From Acuticoccus sp039034015 (GTDB lineage Bacteria > Pseudomonadota > Alphaproteobacteria > Rhizobiales > Amorphaceae): a stretch of 64,000 nucleotides of DNA. Shown here in pieces: positions 26,831-35,458 of this stretch (position 1 is its first letter; each line of letters starts with the position of its first letter). Below the pieces are notes generated by a model. That model ran no database searches. It had not been told where the DNA came from and saw nothing but the letters and a program-made list of their open reading frames with translations. A program made the position numbers and the translations under genes. The DNA is taken from positions 62,001-126,000 of the forward strand of contig JBCCBM010000007.1 of NCBI GenBank assembly GCA_039034015.1, given 5' to 3'.

Positions 26831-26846
26831 CCTGACGCCCGTCAGG
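26831..26846. repeat. Perfect 16-bp inverted repeat before fpr
   Basis: CCTGACG-CC-CGTCAGG, with seven-base arms, ends five bases upstream of the candidate -35 TTGACA of the ferredoxin reductase gene. It may be a second operator or a chance GC-rich palindrome. Confidence 0.35.
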
Positions 26847-26851
26847 CCTGG

Positions 26852-26882
26852 TTGACAGGAACCGGAGCGAAGGCGATATCGT
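26852..26882 (+). promoter_or_regulatory. Candidate promoter of the ferredoxin-NADP reductase gene
   Basis: A consensus -35 TTGACA (26852-26857) is followed by TATCGT at 26877-26882 (19-bp spacer) or GATATC at 26875-26880 (17-bp spacer). The -10 is weak in both cases. The start codon is 24 bp further on. Confidence 0.4.
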
Positions 26883-26906
26883 TTGCGTGCGAATGAGGAG
26901 AATGGC

Positions 26907-27695
26907 ATGGCAGCGGCCGACGCCCCCGCACGATCCAAGGCGCTACAGGCACAAACCGTCACCGAGGTCGCCCACTACACCGACCGTTTGTTCCGCTTTC
27001 GCATCACCCGCCCGCAGAGCTTTCGGTTTCGCTCGGGCGAATTCGTCATGATCGGCCTCGATGGCACGCCCTTGCGAGCCTACTCGGTCGCAAGCCCTTC
27101 GTGGGATGACACGCTGGAGTTCTTCTCCATCAAAGTGCCCGGCGGCCCGCTCACCGAGCGTTTGTCCAAAATTGGCGTGGACGACACGGTGCTGATGGCC
27201 AAAAAGCCCACCGGCACGCTGGTGCTCGACGCGCTCACCCCCGGCCGCCGACTCTTCCTGTTTTCGACGGGAACGGGGTTTGCGCCGTTCGCCTCCATCA
27301 TCCGCGACCCGGAAACCTTTGAAAAGTTTGACGAGGTGATTGTCACCCAGACCTGCCGCGAGGCGGCTGAGCTGCGCTATGCGCAAGAGACGGTGGCGGC
27401 GACCTTCAACGATCCCCTCGTGGGTGAGATGGTGGCGGGGCGCCTCACGCTCTTCACCAGCACCACGCGGGAGGAGACGGCACACATGGGCCGCATCACG
27501 ACCCTCATCGAAAATGGAAACCTTTTTGCCACCCTCGGCATTTCTGCAATCGATCCCTTAGAGGATCGCGCCATGATTTGTGGGTCCATGGCGATGCTGA
27601 AAGACACGCAGGCCATCCTCGAAGCCCGGGGTTTTGAGGAAGGGGCCAACAACAAGCCGGCAAGTTACGTGGTGGAGCGTGCCTTCGTCGGGTGA
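26907..27695 (+). CDS. fpr: Ferredoxin-NADP reductase
   Basis: A bacterial-type FAD-dependent reductase that passes electrons between NADPH and ferredoxin or flavodoxin. The FAD motif LRAYSVASPSW is near residue 55, the NADP-binding stretch FSTGTGFAPFASI near residue 115, and the C-terminus VVERAFVG matches the family. The protein has 262 residues. I chose the ATG at 26907, six bases after GAGGAG; the TTG at 26883 is a weaker in-frame start. The stop overlaps the VOC gene as GTGA. Confidence 0.94.
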   Translation: MAAADAPARSKALQAQTVTEVAHYTDRLFRFRITRPQSFRFRSGEFVMIGLDGTPLRAYSVASPSWDDTLEFFSIKVPGGPLTERLSKIGVDDTVLMAKKPTGTLVLDALTPGRRLFLFSTGTGFAPFASIIRDPETFEKFDEVIVTQTCREAAELRYAQETVAATFNDPLVGEMVAGRLTLFTSTTREETAHMGRITTLIENGNLFATLGISAIDPLEDRAMICGSMAMLKDTQAILEARGFEEGANNKPASYVVERAFVG

Positions 27696-28078
27696 CGGAG
27701 GGTGACTTGGCCTACAAGCCGGACGGATTTCCAAGTGTCGCGCCGTATGTGTTTGTGGAGAAGGTCGCGCCGTTCTTGGAGTTTTTGCAAGCGATGTTCG
27801 GCGCCACGGTCATTGATGCGCTGTCCGCGGACGATGGCGAGATCCACCACGCCGCCGTCTGGATTGACGACACGGTCGTCATGATGGGGCCGATGCCCCA
27901 GCCGCCCCAGTCCCACCTTCACGTTTACGTGCCGGACGTGGACATTGTGTTTTCCAACGGGCTCCAAGCCGGCGGCTCGGTGTTCGAGCCGCCCACCGAT
28001 CAGCCCTATGGCGACCGCCGGGGCGCGGTGGTGGACCCTTCCGGTGCGGTGACATTCTGGGTCGCGACCCGCGGCTAG
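27692..28078 (+). CDS. VOC family protein (glyoxalase/PhnB-like fold)
   Basis: A 128-residue vicinal-oxygen-chelate protein with the pattern VAPYVFVEKVAPFLEFLQAMFGA at the start and GDRRGAVVDPSGAVTFWVATR at the end, typical of the PhnB-like group. One gene copy gives two beta-alpha-beta-beta-beta modules. The substrate is unknown. The start is GTG at 27692, overlapping the fpr stop, so it is translationally coupled to the reductase. Confidence 0.85.
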   Translation: MTEGDLAYKPDGFPSVAPYVFVEKVAPFLEFLQAMFGATVIDALSADDGEIHHAAVWIDDTVVMMGPMPQPPQSHLHVYVPDVDIVFSNGLQAGGSVFEPPTDQPYGDRRGAVVDPSGAVTFWVATRG

Positions 28079-28123
28079 CGCTCGGAGTAACCTGATCGGA
28101 CAAAACCCGCGTGCGCGGTCCGC

Positions 28124-28266
28124 TGATGCGCAGCGGTCTCACGCCGCCTTTGTGATGCGCGGCGGCCTCACGCCGCCTTTGTGATGCGCGGCGGCCTCAC
28201 GCCGCCTTTGTGATGGGCGGCGGCCTCACGCCGCCTTTGTGATACGCGGCGGCCTCACGCCGCCTT
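28124..28266. repeat. Five tandem copies of a 29-bp hairpin-forming unit
   Basis: Copies begin at 28124, 28153, 28182, 28211 and 28240 with no spacers. Copies 2 and 3 are identical; copies 1, 4 and 5 differ by a few bases. Each unit contains GGCGGC-CTCAC-GCCGCC, a six-bp stem with a five-base loop (reduced in copy 1), followed on the plus strand by TTTG. The fifth copy contains the stop codon of the DapA-family gene (28255-28257) and its last codons, so copies 1-4 look like repeats of that gene end. The array lies between convergent genes and may act as a stacked terminator. Confidence 0.93.
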
Positions 28267-29199
28267 GGCGGTCGGCCCTTCGCCAAGGCGCCGTTCGAGC
28301 CGAGCCATCAGCCGCGTCAGCTCGTCGTGCGCCACACCGTCAAGCTTTGGGCCGGGCGCGCGCACCGCAGCGCTTGCGATGATCCCGCGCCGGCGCAAAA
28401 TTTCTTTGCGGACAGCAAGCCCGAAGCCCGGTTGCTGCTCGTGGCGCACGAGGGGGAGGTACGCGTCAAAAAGGTCTTCGGCGCCACCCGGATCACCGGC
28501 CTGGTGGCGCCGCACCACCTCCACCAACATTTCGGGGAAGGCAAAGCCCGTCATCGCCCCGTCGGCCCCCCGCGCAAGCTCTTGGGGCAGATAAAGCCCG
28601 CCATTGCCCGTCAGGATTGAGACGCGCCGCTGGCCCTTGGCCTCCGCCGCGCGGATGGCGGTGAGCTTTGAGAGCCCCGGCCAGTCCTCATGCTTCAGCA
28701 TCGCGACCGAGGGCACCGCGTTCACCAGCGCGCCGAACGCGGCGGGCGAAATGGGCATGGCGGTCGAGAGCGGAAAGTCTTGATAAACCAGGGGAACGCC
28801 AGCAAGCCGCGCCGCGATCGCCTCAAAGGTCGCCAAAATGCCGGTCTCGGTCTTCATAGCGGCGTTGGGCGCGACCATGACGCCCGCCGCGCCCTTCTCC
28901 ATCGCGTAGTCAGCAAGGGCGGACAGATTGTCGATCCCCGCGCTCGAGACGCCGACCACCACCGGGAGCGCGCCCGCGACGGCCGCCATCACCGTGTCGA
29001 TCACCCCGTGGCTCTCTGTGAGGGAGAGTTTTGGCGCCTCCCCCATCATGCCAAGGATGGTGATGCCGGTGACGCCCTTCTCGCCATAAAACGCGACGAG
29101 GCGTTTGAGGCTCTCGTGGTCCACCGCACCTTCATCGGTGAAGGGGGTGGCGGAGATGATGTAGACGCCGCGCGCGTCCGACGTGAGGCGATGGGCCAT
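28255..29199 (-). CDS. Dihydrodipicolinate synthase (DapA) family aldolase/lyase
   Basis: A class I Schiff-base TIM-barrel enzyme. The likely catalytic residues are Tyr139 (LVYQDFP) and Lys169 (AMLKHED). The substrate loop reads GMMGEA at about 50-55 where DapA has GTTGE, so the substrate is probably not aspartate semialdehyde; many such paralogues act on sugar-acid-derived keto acids or hydroxyproline products. It has 314 residues. It follows gshA by 18 bp. The 3' end runs into the 29-bp tandem array. Confidence 0.82.
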   Translation of the reverse strand: MAHRLTSDARGVYIISATPFTDEGAVDHESLKRLVAFYGEKGVTGITILGMMGEAPKLSLTESHGVIDTVMAAVAGALPVVVGVSSAGIDNLSALADYAMEKGAAGVMVAPNAAMKTETGILATFEAIAARLAGVPLVYQDFPLSTAMPISPAAFGALVNAVPSVAMLKHEDWPGLSKLTAIRAAEAKGQRRVSILTGNGGLYLPQELARGADGAMTGFAFPEMLVEVVRRHQAGDPGGAEDLFDAYLPLVRHEQQPGFGLAVRKEILRRRGIIASAAVRAPGPKLDGVAHDELTRLMARLERRLGEGPTAKAA

Positions 29200-29217
29200 T
29201 GTCGCTGTCCTGCCGCG

Positions 29218-30588
29218 TTAGAACGCCATGGTCTCGTAGATGTGGGAAAGGTCCCCCCGCCAGGGGCCGTTGTAAAGTTCTAGTAGCTCGTCGGCGGGGG
29301 TGCGGCCGGTGTGGGCAGCATCTTCCAGCGGGGCGAGGAAGACGCGTTCGTCCTCCCCACCATCGCCCCGCTCGTCGCCCCGCCGGCGCAGACCCTCCGA
29401 GGCGAGCGCCACCGCATCGGCCGCAATCTCGCGCACGGTGCGGTTCCCCACCGCGCCGGACAGGCCGTCGCGCGGGACTGTGCGCCACAAATGCGCGCGG
29501 TCGTCGGCGGAGAGCGTGGCGGCAAGCGCCGCGGCCTGATCGAGCACGCCAGGGTCATACATCAGCCCGACCCAGAAGGCGGGGAGCGCGCAAATGCGCC
29601 GCCAGGGCCCGCCATCGGCGCCCCGCATTTCGAGGAATTTTTTGAGCCGCACGTCGGGGAACAGCGTCGACAGGTGGTTCACCCAGTCCCCATGGGTGGG
29701 CCGCGCGCCGGGGACGGGGGATGTTCCGTCCAAAAACTCGCGGAATGTGACGTGCGTTGCGTCGTGATAGGTGTCGCCGCGCTTCACAAAATACATTGGG
29801 ACATCAAGGGCGTAGTCCACATACGCCTCGTAACCAAACCCTTCGTCAAACGCGAAAGGGATGGGGCCGGAGCGGGCAAGGTCCACATCGTGCCACACCG
29901 CGCCGCGGTTGGATTTGAGGCCGTTGGCCGCGCCATCCACAAAGGGGGAGTTGGCAAAGAGCGCCGTTGCGATGGGCTGGAGCGCAAGGCCAACGCGCAT
30001 CTTCTTCACCATGTCGGCTTCGCTCGAAAAGTCGAGGTTCACCTGGATGGTGGACGTGCGGTACATCATGTCGAGCCCGCGGGTGCCGACCCGGGGCATG
30101 TGCCGCGTCATGATGTCATAACGCTGTTTTGGCATTTTCGGCAGCTCTGCGCGCTGCCATTCGGGGGCAAAGCCGACGCCAAGAAAGCCGACGCCGAGCC
30201 GCTCGGCCACCTCACGCACATCGGCAAGGTGCTGGTTTGCCTCCCGGCAGGTCTCGTGCAGCGTTTGGAGCGGGGCGCCCGACAGCTCGAACTGGCCGCC
30301 GGGCTCCACGCTGATCGCGCCGCCGCCATCGGCGTCCGCAAGGCCGATGATGTTGCCATGCTCGGTGATGGGGGCCCAGCCGGTGCGCTCGGCCATGCCC
30401 GACAAGACTGCGCCAATGCCCGACGGGCCCTCATAGGGCACCGGGCGGTGACCCTCGGCGGTGAAGGCGAATTTTTCGTGCTCGGTGCCGATGCGAAAGT
30501 CGGCCGCGGGCTTTTCACCGGCTGAGAGAAAGGAGGCCAAAACGGCGCGATCCTCGATCGGCCGGTCGTCCTCTGTGTCACGCGCCAT
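29218..30588 (-). CDS. gshA: Glutamate-cysteine ligase, plant/alphaproteobacterial type
   Basis: This enzyme makes gamma-glutamylcysteine, the first step of glutathione synthesis. The FRIGTEHEKFAF start of the domain, SVEPGGQFELSG, MPKQRYDIMTRHMP and the VKKMRVGLALQPIATALFANSPF segment belong to the GCS2/plant-type group used by alphaproteobacteria. Length is 456 residues, normal. It lies 75 bp downstream of rsmE, an order found in many Hyphomicrobiales. Confidence 0.95.
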   Translation of the reverse strand: MARDTEDDRPIEDRAVLASFLSAGEKPAADFRIGTEHEKFAFTAEGHRPVPYEGPSGIGAVLSGMAERTGWAPITEHGNIIGLADADGGGAISVEPGGQFELSGAPLQTLHETCREANQHLADVREVAERLGVGFLGVGFAPEWQRAELPKMPKQRYDIMTRHMPRVGTRGLDMMYRTSTIQVNLDFSSEADMVKKMRVGLALQPIATALFANSPFVDGAANGLKSNRGAVWHDVDLARSGPIPFAFDEGFGYEAYVDYALDVPMYFVKRGDTYHDATHVTFREFLDGTSPVPGARPTHGDWVNHLSTLFPDVRLKKFLEMRGADGGPWRRICALPAFWVGLMYDPGVLDQAAALAATLSADDRAHLWRTVPRDGLSGAVGNRTVREIAADAVALASEGLRRRGDERGDGGEDERVFLAPLEDAAHTGRTPADELLELYNGPWRGDLSHIYETMAF

Positions 30589-30663
30589 GTCCCGCTCCTC
30601 GTCAGCGCCGGGAACCTAACGATGGTCCCGGTGCCGCGCAACAATGAGTGGCATACCACGCAA

Positions 30664-31368
30664 CTATGATGGGTGCGCCGCCTCCACCAACGCCAAAAGC
30701 GCCACCGCCGCCGTGTCCGCCCGAAGGATGCGCGGCCCCAAACCAACGCGGATGGCGCGCGCTTGGATGGCCGCCCGCTCCGCGATCGAAAAGCCGCCCT
30801 CCGGCCCCACAAGCACGGTGAGCGGGGGTTTTGCGGCGCGGATGTCATCAATCGCGGCGCCCGGCGTGCCGGCCAGCCCCTCATCGGCCACAATCAGCGT
30901 GCCGGTGGCGGCCAAAAGATCGTGAAGGTCGACGGCTGCGTGCACAGGCGGCACCGTCAAGATGCCGCACTGCTCGCACGCCTCGATGACGTTGGCCTGG
31001 AGCCGGGCAAGGTTCAGCCGGCGCATTTGGGTGTGCTGCGTCATCACCGGTTGGAGCGCGCCGGCGCCCATCTCGGCCGCCTTCTCCACCAGATAGTCGA
31101 GCCGGGCAAATTTGGGCGGGGCGAACGCATAGGTGAGGGTGGGCGCCGGCGTTTGCGCGCGCACGCGCCGGGTGGCCTCCAAAGTGCCCGTTTTCTTTGA
31201 GAGCGCTGTGATGGTGGCGGCAAACTCCCCATCGCGCCCGTTGAACACGAAAACGGTCGCGCCCACCGCAAGGCGCAGCACATTTTTGAGATAGTTGGTC
31301 TGCCCATCCGACAGGGGCACGGGGCCGGGAAGATCCACCGTCACATAAAGGCGGGGAGCGGTCTTCAT
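30664..31368 (-). CDS. rsmE: 16S rRNA (uracil-1498-N3)-methyltransferase RsmE
   Basis: A SPOUT-fold methyltransferase that modifies U1498 of 16S rRNA. The N-terminal PUA-like part is followed by the SPOUT knot with VGPEGGFS near residue 181 and LGPRILRADTA near the C-terminus. I chose the ATG at 31368 (MKTAPRLYV), giving 234 residues. The frame stays open a further 1.2 kb upstream, but that is only the antisense shadow of xseA. Confidence 0.94.
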   Translation of the reverse strand: MKTAPRLYVTVDLPGPVPLSDGQTNYLKNVLRLAVGATVFVFNGRDGEFAATITALSKKTGTLEATRRVRAQTPAPTLTYAFAPPKFARLDYLVEKAAEMGAGALQPVMTQHTQMRRLNLARLQANVIEACEQCGILTVPPVHAAVDLHDLLAATGTLIVADEGLAGTPGAAIDDIRAAKPPLTVLVGPEGGFSIAERAAIQARAIRVGLGPRILRADTAAVALLALVEAAHPS

Positions 31369-31419
31369 GGCGTTGCGGAGAAACTTTCGCCATCGGGCGC
31401 GCCGCTGTAGTTTGCCGCC

Positions 31420-33198
31420 ATGAGTGCTCCTGTTCCCGTTGACGATGCCGGCACCAACGATGCCGCCTACACCGTGTCCGAACTCTCCCGCTCGGTGAAG
31501 CGGACGGTGGAGGACGGTTTTTCGCACGTGCGCGTCCGGGGCGAAATTGGCGGCTTTCGCGGCCGCCACAGTTCGGGCCACGGCTACTTTTCGCTCAAAG
31601 ACGAGAATGCGGCCATCGACGCGGTGGTCTGGCGCAGCGCATGGGCGAAGCTCGGCGTGAAGCCGGAGGAGGGGCTGGAGGTGATTGCCACCGGCCGCCT
31701 CACGACGTTTGCCAAAAAGTCGAGCTACCAGATTGTGGTGGAGCAGCTGGAGCCGGCGGGCCTCGGCGCCCTCATGAAGCTTTTGGAGGAGCGGCGCAAA
31801 AAGCTTGCCGCGGAGGGCCTCTTTGACGAGGCGCGCAAGCGACCGCTCCCCGTGTTGCCGGGTGTGATCGGCGTGGTGACGTCCCCCACAGGCGCCGTCA
31901 TCCGCGACATTTTGCACCGCGTGTCGGACCGTTTTCCCCGCCACGTGGTGGTTTGGCCGGTGCGCGTGCAGGGCGAGACGTCGGCCGCCGAGGTGACCGC
32001 GGCCGTCACCGGCTTTGCCACCTATGGGGGCCCCCGGCCGGATGTGATTATCGTTGCCCGGGGCGGCGGCAGCGTTGAAGATCTTTGGGGTTTTAATGAC
32101 GAGGCGCTGGTGCGCGCCGTGGCGGCCTCGCCGATCCCCATCATTTCCGCCGTCGGGCACGAAACGGATTGGACGCTGATCGACCATGCGGCCGACCTTC
32201 GCGCGCCCACCCCCACGGGCGCGGCGGAGCGGGCGGTCCCTGTGCGGCGCGATGCGATGGCAACGCTCTCTGACCGCGCCCGCCGCCTCACCCTTTCGGT
32301 GGACGGCGGGCTTGACCGGCGGCAGTCCGCGCTCCGGCTGTTGGCCCGGGCACTGCCGGATGGGGAGCGGTTGTTGGGCCCCCTTGCCCAGCGTGTGGAT
32401 GCGGCGGCTGACCGCGCGGCAAGCGCCCTCCTTCGCCGCACGACGCTGGCGGCCGAGCGGATGGCCCGCGCCGGCGGCCGGCTCAGCCACCAACATCTGG
32501 CGGCCTTGGTGGACGGCAAGGCGGCGCGGCTTGAGGCCCTTGCCCATCGCCTTTCGCGCGCTGCCGAACGGGGGCGGGCTGAGCGTGCGGCCGCCCTTGC
32601 CGCCCTTTCATCGCGCACCGCGCCCGCCGCCCACAACGCGCTCCACCGCAAGGCAGACCGGGCGGGCGCGCTCGGCCGTCGCCTTTCGGTGCGGCTCCTG
32701 TCGCGCACACTGTCGGTGGAGGCGGACCGGCTTGCGCGCACCGGCGACAGGCTGGCGCGCGGCGGCGATCAGCGGCTTTTGAGAGCGGATGCGGCGCTCA
32801 AGGCCGTGCGGCTCGACGGGCGGCGCCTGGATGGCGAGCTTGCCGCCCTTGAGGCACGGGCTGCCCGGGCCGGCGGGCGGCTCCAGACAACATTTCTCGT
32901 CAGCGTGACGGCCCGCGAAAAAGCGCTTCGCACCGCCACAAAAATGCTGGACGCGGTGTCCTACCGCCGGGTGCTGGATCGCGGCTTTGCGCTCATCCAC
33001 CGCGCGGAAGGGGGCGCGGTGAAGCGCGCGGGCGATGTCGTGGCGGGCGACGCTTTGGCCGTCGAATTTGCCGACGGCCGCATTGCCGCGACCGCGGGCG
33101 GCGATGCGCCGGCCAAACCCCGCACCGCCGCAAAAGCCGCGCCCCGCCCGACGCGCCGCTCATCGAGGGTCGACGACCGCCAGGGTTCTTTGTTTTAG
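31420..33198 (+). CDS. xseA: Exodeoxyribonuclease VII large subunit
   Basis: The large subunit of ExoVII degrades single-stranded DNA with XseB. The N-terminal OB fold (about residues 15-115) carries VRGEIGGFRGRHSSGHGYFSL; the catalytic region has GVVTSPTGAVIRDIL, ARGGGSVEDLWGFNDE and GHETDWTLID. A long Arg/Ala/Leu-rich coiled region follows, making 592 residues, well above the 456 of E. coli but common in alphaproteobacteria. The C-terminus QGSLF is conserved. The stop codon lies in a 30-bp tandem duplication. Confidence 0.95.
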   Translation: MSAPVPVDDAGTNDAAYTVSELSRSVKRTVEDGFSHVRVRGEIGGFRGRHSSGHGYFSLKDENAAIDAVVWRSAWAKLGVKPEEGLEVIATGRLTTFAKKSSYQIVVEQLEPAGLGALMKLLEERRKKLAAEGLFDEARKRPLPVLPGVIGVVTSPTGAVIRDILHRVSDRFPRHVVVWPVRVQGETSAAEVTAAVTGFATYGGPRPDVIIVARGGGSVEDLWGFNDEALVRAVAASPIPIISAVGHETDWTLIDHAADLRAPTPTGAAERAVPVRRDAMATLSDRARRLTLSVDGGLDRRQSALRLLARALPDGERLLGPLAQRVDAAADRAASALLRRTTLAAERMARAGGRLSHQHLAALVDGKAARLEALAHRLSRAAERGRAERAAALAALSSRTAPAAHNALHRKADRAGALGRRLSVRLLSRTLSVEADRLARTGDRLARGGDQRLLRADAALKAVRLDGRRLDGELAALEARAARAGGRLQTTFLVSVTAREKALRTATKMLDAVSYRRVLDRGFALIHRAEGGAVKRAGDVVAGDALAVEFADGRIAATAGGDAPAKPRTAAKAAPRPTRRSSRVDDRQGSLF

Positions 33199-33237
33199 GC
33201 CGGTGCTCGCCTGGGCTCTTTACTTCAGGCCAGTGCT
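33178..33237. repeat. Two tandem copies of a 30-bp unit over the xseA stop codon
   Basis: Copies 33178-33207 and 33208-33237 match at 23 of 30 bases or better, mostly with transitions between them, and a short third fragment follows. Copy 1 encodes the end of xseA and its TAG; in copy 2 the same position reads CAG, so the frame would continue. Copy 2 also contains the stop codon of the small gene on the other strand. Confidence 0.7.
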
Positions 33238-33414
33238 TGCCCGGCTGGTGAACACCGCGCCGTGCCACGCGCGCGCGGCGCGGCGAAGGCCGCGGTGAAC
33301 CAGCGCTTGGACGGCGTGCTTGCCCTGCGAGAGCCCATCATGCACCGCTTCGCTGCGCAGGCGGCGGCCGTTGGCCATGGCGCGTCTCAGATCGACTTGT
33401 GTGGGCGTGCCCAT
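33220..33414 (-). CDS. Small basic hypothetical protein
   Basis: A 64-residue Arg/Ala-rich protein that looks helical. I chose the ATG at 33414 with AAGGA eight bases upstream. The stretch GRRLRSEAVHDGL recalls short alphaproteobacterial proteins with an RLRSEA-like core, of unknown function. It diverges from the LysR gene and ends inside the 30-bp duplication. No membrane segment or signal peptide is seen. Coding is likely but not certain. Confidence 0.5.
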   Translation of the reverse strand: MGTPTQVDLRRAMANGRRLRSEAVHDGLSQGKHAVQALVHRGLRRAARAWHGAVFTSRASTGLK

Positions 33415-33517
33415 CGGAAGAATCCTTGTGTGTAGGTCCGATAGAGCGATAGATGCGCCCACCACCGCTGGCCGACAAACGAGATGTGTGCGCACCACAG
33501 TTTAGAAAAACTTGACC

Positions 33518-34456
33518 ATGGCCGACCGGCTCCCCTCCCTCACGGCCCTGCGCGCCTTTGAGGCGGCCGCGCGCCACCTCAGCTTTGCCAAAGCGGCGGA
33601 GGAGCTTGCCGTCACCCCCGCCGCGCTCTCCTTCCAGATCAAGCAGCTGGAAGAAGCGCTGGGCGCCCCGCTCTTCACGCGGCTCACCCGGCAGGTGGCG
33701 CTGACGGAGGCTGGCAAAGCGTTGGCGCCGGGGGCAAGCGCGGGGTTCGATGCCCTGCGCGCCGCATGGCGGGCGGCCGGCCGCGTGGGCGGGACCGATC
33801 GCCTCACCGTCACCGCAGGCCCCGCCTTCACCGCAAAATGGCTCGCCCCGTCCCTCTCCCGGTTTGCGTCCGCCCACCCGACGATCGAGCTGCGCTTTGT
33901 GGCAACCCTTGCCATGCTCGACTTTGCCCGCGATGGGATCGACCTTGCCGTTCGCTTCGGGGAGGGGGACGACGCGGGCTACTTCTCCGAGCCGCTCCTC
34001 ACCGAGCGCGTCTTCCCCGCCATGCGCCCCGAAATTGCTGCGCGGGTGAAAACGCCGGCCGACCTTTTGAATGAGACTTTGATTTCGGAGGAGAGCATTG
34101 CGTTTTTGCGCCCCGCCCCCTCGTGGGAGGTGTGGCTTCGGGCGGCGGGCGTCTCGCAGGTGCCGGCGCCTGCGCTCTCGTTCAGCCAGGCCGATCACGC
34201 CATTGATGCCGCGCTGGAGGGTGTTGGCGTCACGCTGGGCCGCCTCTCTCTGGCGACCCACGCGCTCCAAACCGGGGCGCTGGTGGCCCCGTTCCCCCTC
34301 GTGTTGTCGGTCAAGGCGCAGTACCGCGTGGTTTGCCCGCGCGGGGAGGAGGTGCGCCCCGCCGTTGCCGCCTTCCGCGCCTTCTTAAAAGCCCAGGCCG
34401 ACGTCGACCCCCTGGGGCCCGACCGCACGGTTGTGCCCCTCGCAGCGCTCGGTTGA
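33518..34456 (+). CDS. LysR-family transcriptional regulator, GcvA-like
   Basis: The N-terminal helix-turn-helix (about residues 5-64) reads LPSLTALRAFEAAARHLSFAKAAEELAVTPAALSFQIKQLE, very close to the GcvA subgroup, followed by a LysR substrate domain of about 200 residues. It has 312 residues from the ATG at 33518; TTG at 33512 is an alternative. LysR proteins often control the divergent neighbour, here the small basic protein gene. Its effector is unknown. Confidence 0.92.
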   Translation: MADRLPSLTALRAFEAAARHLSFAKAAEELAVTPAALSFQIKQLEEALGAPLFTRLTRQVALTEAGKALAPGASAGFDALRAAWRAAGRVGGTDRLTVTAGPAFTAKWLAPSLSRFASAHPTIELRFVATLAMLDFARDGIDLAVRFGEGDDAGYFSEPLLTERVFPAMRPEIAARVKTPADLLNETLISEESIAFLRPAPSWEVWLRAAGVSQVPAPALSFSQADHAIDAALEGVGVTLGRLSLATHALQTGALVAPFPLVLSVKAQYRVVCPRGEEVRPAVAAFRAFLKAQADVDPLGPDRTVVPLAALG

Positions 34457-34703
34457 CGCAACGATGTGACACGCAATCAGAAAGTCTCGCGTGCGCCTTT
34501 TGCGTCGGTGAATGCGTCTCTCAAGCAACAGGTCTGGGGTGGTCGTGTCGTTTTGGGCACAGATGCCGCTCTTTGGCGCTTTTGTGTCCGCCGGCGCAGA
34601 TGGATCGGAGGGCCGGGGCGCGTCAAACAGGGTTATGACTTGCCATTCTTTGAAGGTCAGTCGTGGAAAACCACCGCGGACCCCGGTGGCGCGAGGATGA
34701 GGC

Positions 34704-35387
34704 ATGTCGGAACGCAATGATTGTTTAAGTCGCCGCAGCTTTGTGGTGCTCGGCGCGGGCGCGGCGGCCGCGACCGTCGCCGGCTGCACCACCGAGGGCG
34801 GCAACACCTTCCAGTCCGCAACGCTGGGGTACCGCCCCGTGCCGCAGCTGGGGACGCCGGAAAGCGAAAAGTTCGCGCTGCCCCGCGTGGATCTGCGCAA
34901 GATCCCAAAGCAGTATCACCGCCAATACGTCTCTCACTCGGGCAAGTATAAGCCCGGCACCATTGTGGTCGACGTGGCGAACAAGCACCTTTACCTGATC
35001 GGCAAAGACAAAGAGGCGATCCGCTACGGTGTTGGCGTCGGCCGCGCAGGCTTTGCCTGGGGCGGGAAGGCGCGCATCGGCCGCAAGGCGCAGTGGCCGA
35101 CCTGGACGCCGCCGCCCGCCATGATCCGCCGTGAGCCGCACCTCAAAGAGTTCGCCAGCGGCATGCAAGGCGGCCCCACAAACCCCCTCGGCGCCCGCGC
35201 GCTCTACCTTTATCGCGGCAACCGGGACACGCTTTACCGCCTCCACGGCACCAACGCGCCGGCTTCCATCGGGCAGGCCATGTCATCCGGCTGCATCCGC
35301 ATGCTGAACCGCGACGTGATCGACCTTTATGAGCGGGCCCGCGTTGGCGCTGCGGTGGTCGTCAGCCAAAACGGCGCTGTCGTCTAA
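34704..35387 (+). CDS. L,D-transpeptidase (YkuD family), Tat/lipoprotein-type signal
   Basis: YkuD proteins cross-link peptidoglycan stem peptides or attach proteins to it. The catalytic signature is intact: LHGTNAPASIG with His181 and SSGCIRM with Cys197. The N-terminus has a twin-arginine motif SRRSFVVLG followed by a hydrophobic stretch and a lipobox-like VAGC, so it may be a Tat-exported lipoprotein. It has 227 residues. The intergenic stretch before it (34457-34703) shows nothing convincing. Confidence 0.93.
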   Translation: MSERNDCLSRRSFVVLGAGAAAATVAGCTTEGGNTFQSATLGYRPVPQLGTPESEKFALPRVDLRKIPKQYHRQYVSHSGKYKPGTIVVDVANKHLYLIGKDKEAIRYGVGVGRAGFAWGGKARIGRKAQWPTWTPPPAMIRREPHLKEFASGMQGGPTNPLGARALYLYRGNRDTLYRLHGTNAPASIGQAMSSGCIRMLNRDVIDLYERARVGAAVVVSQNGAVV

Positions 35388-35410
35388 GACCGGCCGCGAC
35401 AGCGTATTGA

Positions 35411-35439
35411 AAGGGGTGGCCCTGCGCCGCCCCTTTTTT
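35411..35439 (+). terminator. Intrinsic terminator after the L,D-transpeptidase gene
   Basis: A ten-bp stem (AAGGGGTGGC with GCCGCCCCTT, one G-T pair) and a five-base loop are followed by a run of six T. It begins 24 bp after the stop codon and lies just before the convergent puuD gene. Confidence 0.88.
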
Positions 35440-35458
35440 GTGGGCGGCTCACCAGCGT

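Noticed and set aside
28124..28266. CRISPR array suggested by five 29-bp direct repeats
   Set aside because: The copies are contiguous with no spacers and include a gene's stop codon; no cas gene is near.
31369..32547. Long minus-strand open frame upstream of rsmE, in frame with it
   Set aside because: It is the antisense shadow of xseA, without family character; rsmE itself starts at 31368.
34385..34900. Minus-strand open frame covering the gap before the L,D-transpeptidase gene
   Set aside because: It overlaps the LysR and transpeptidase genes antisense and has no known pattern.
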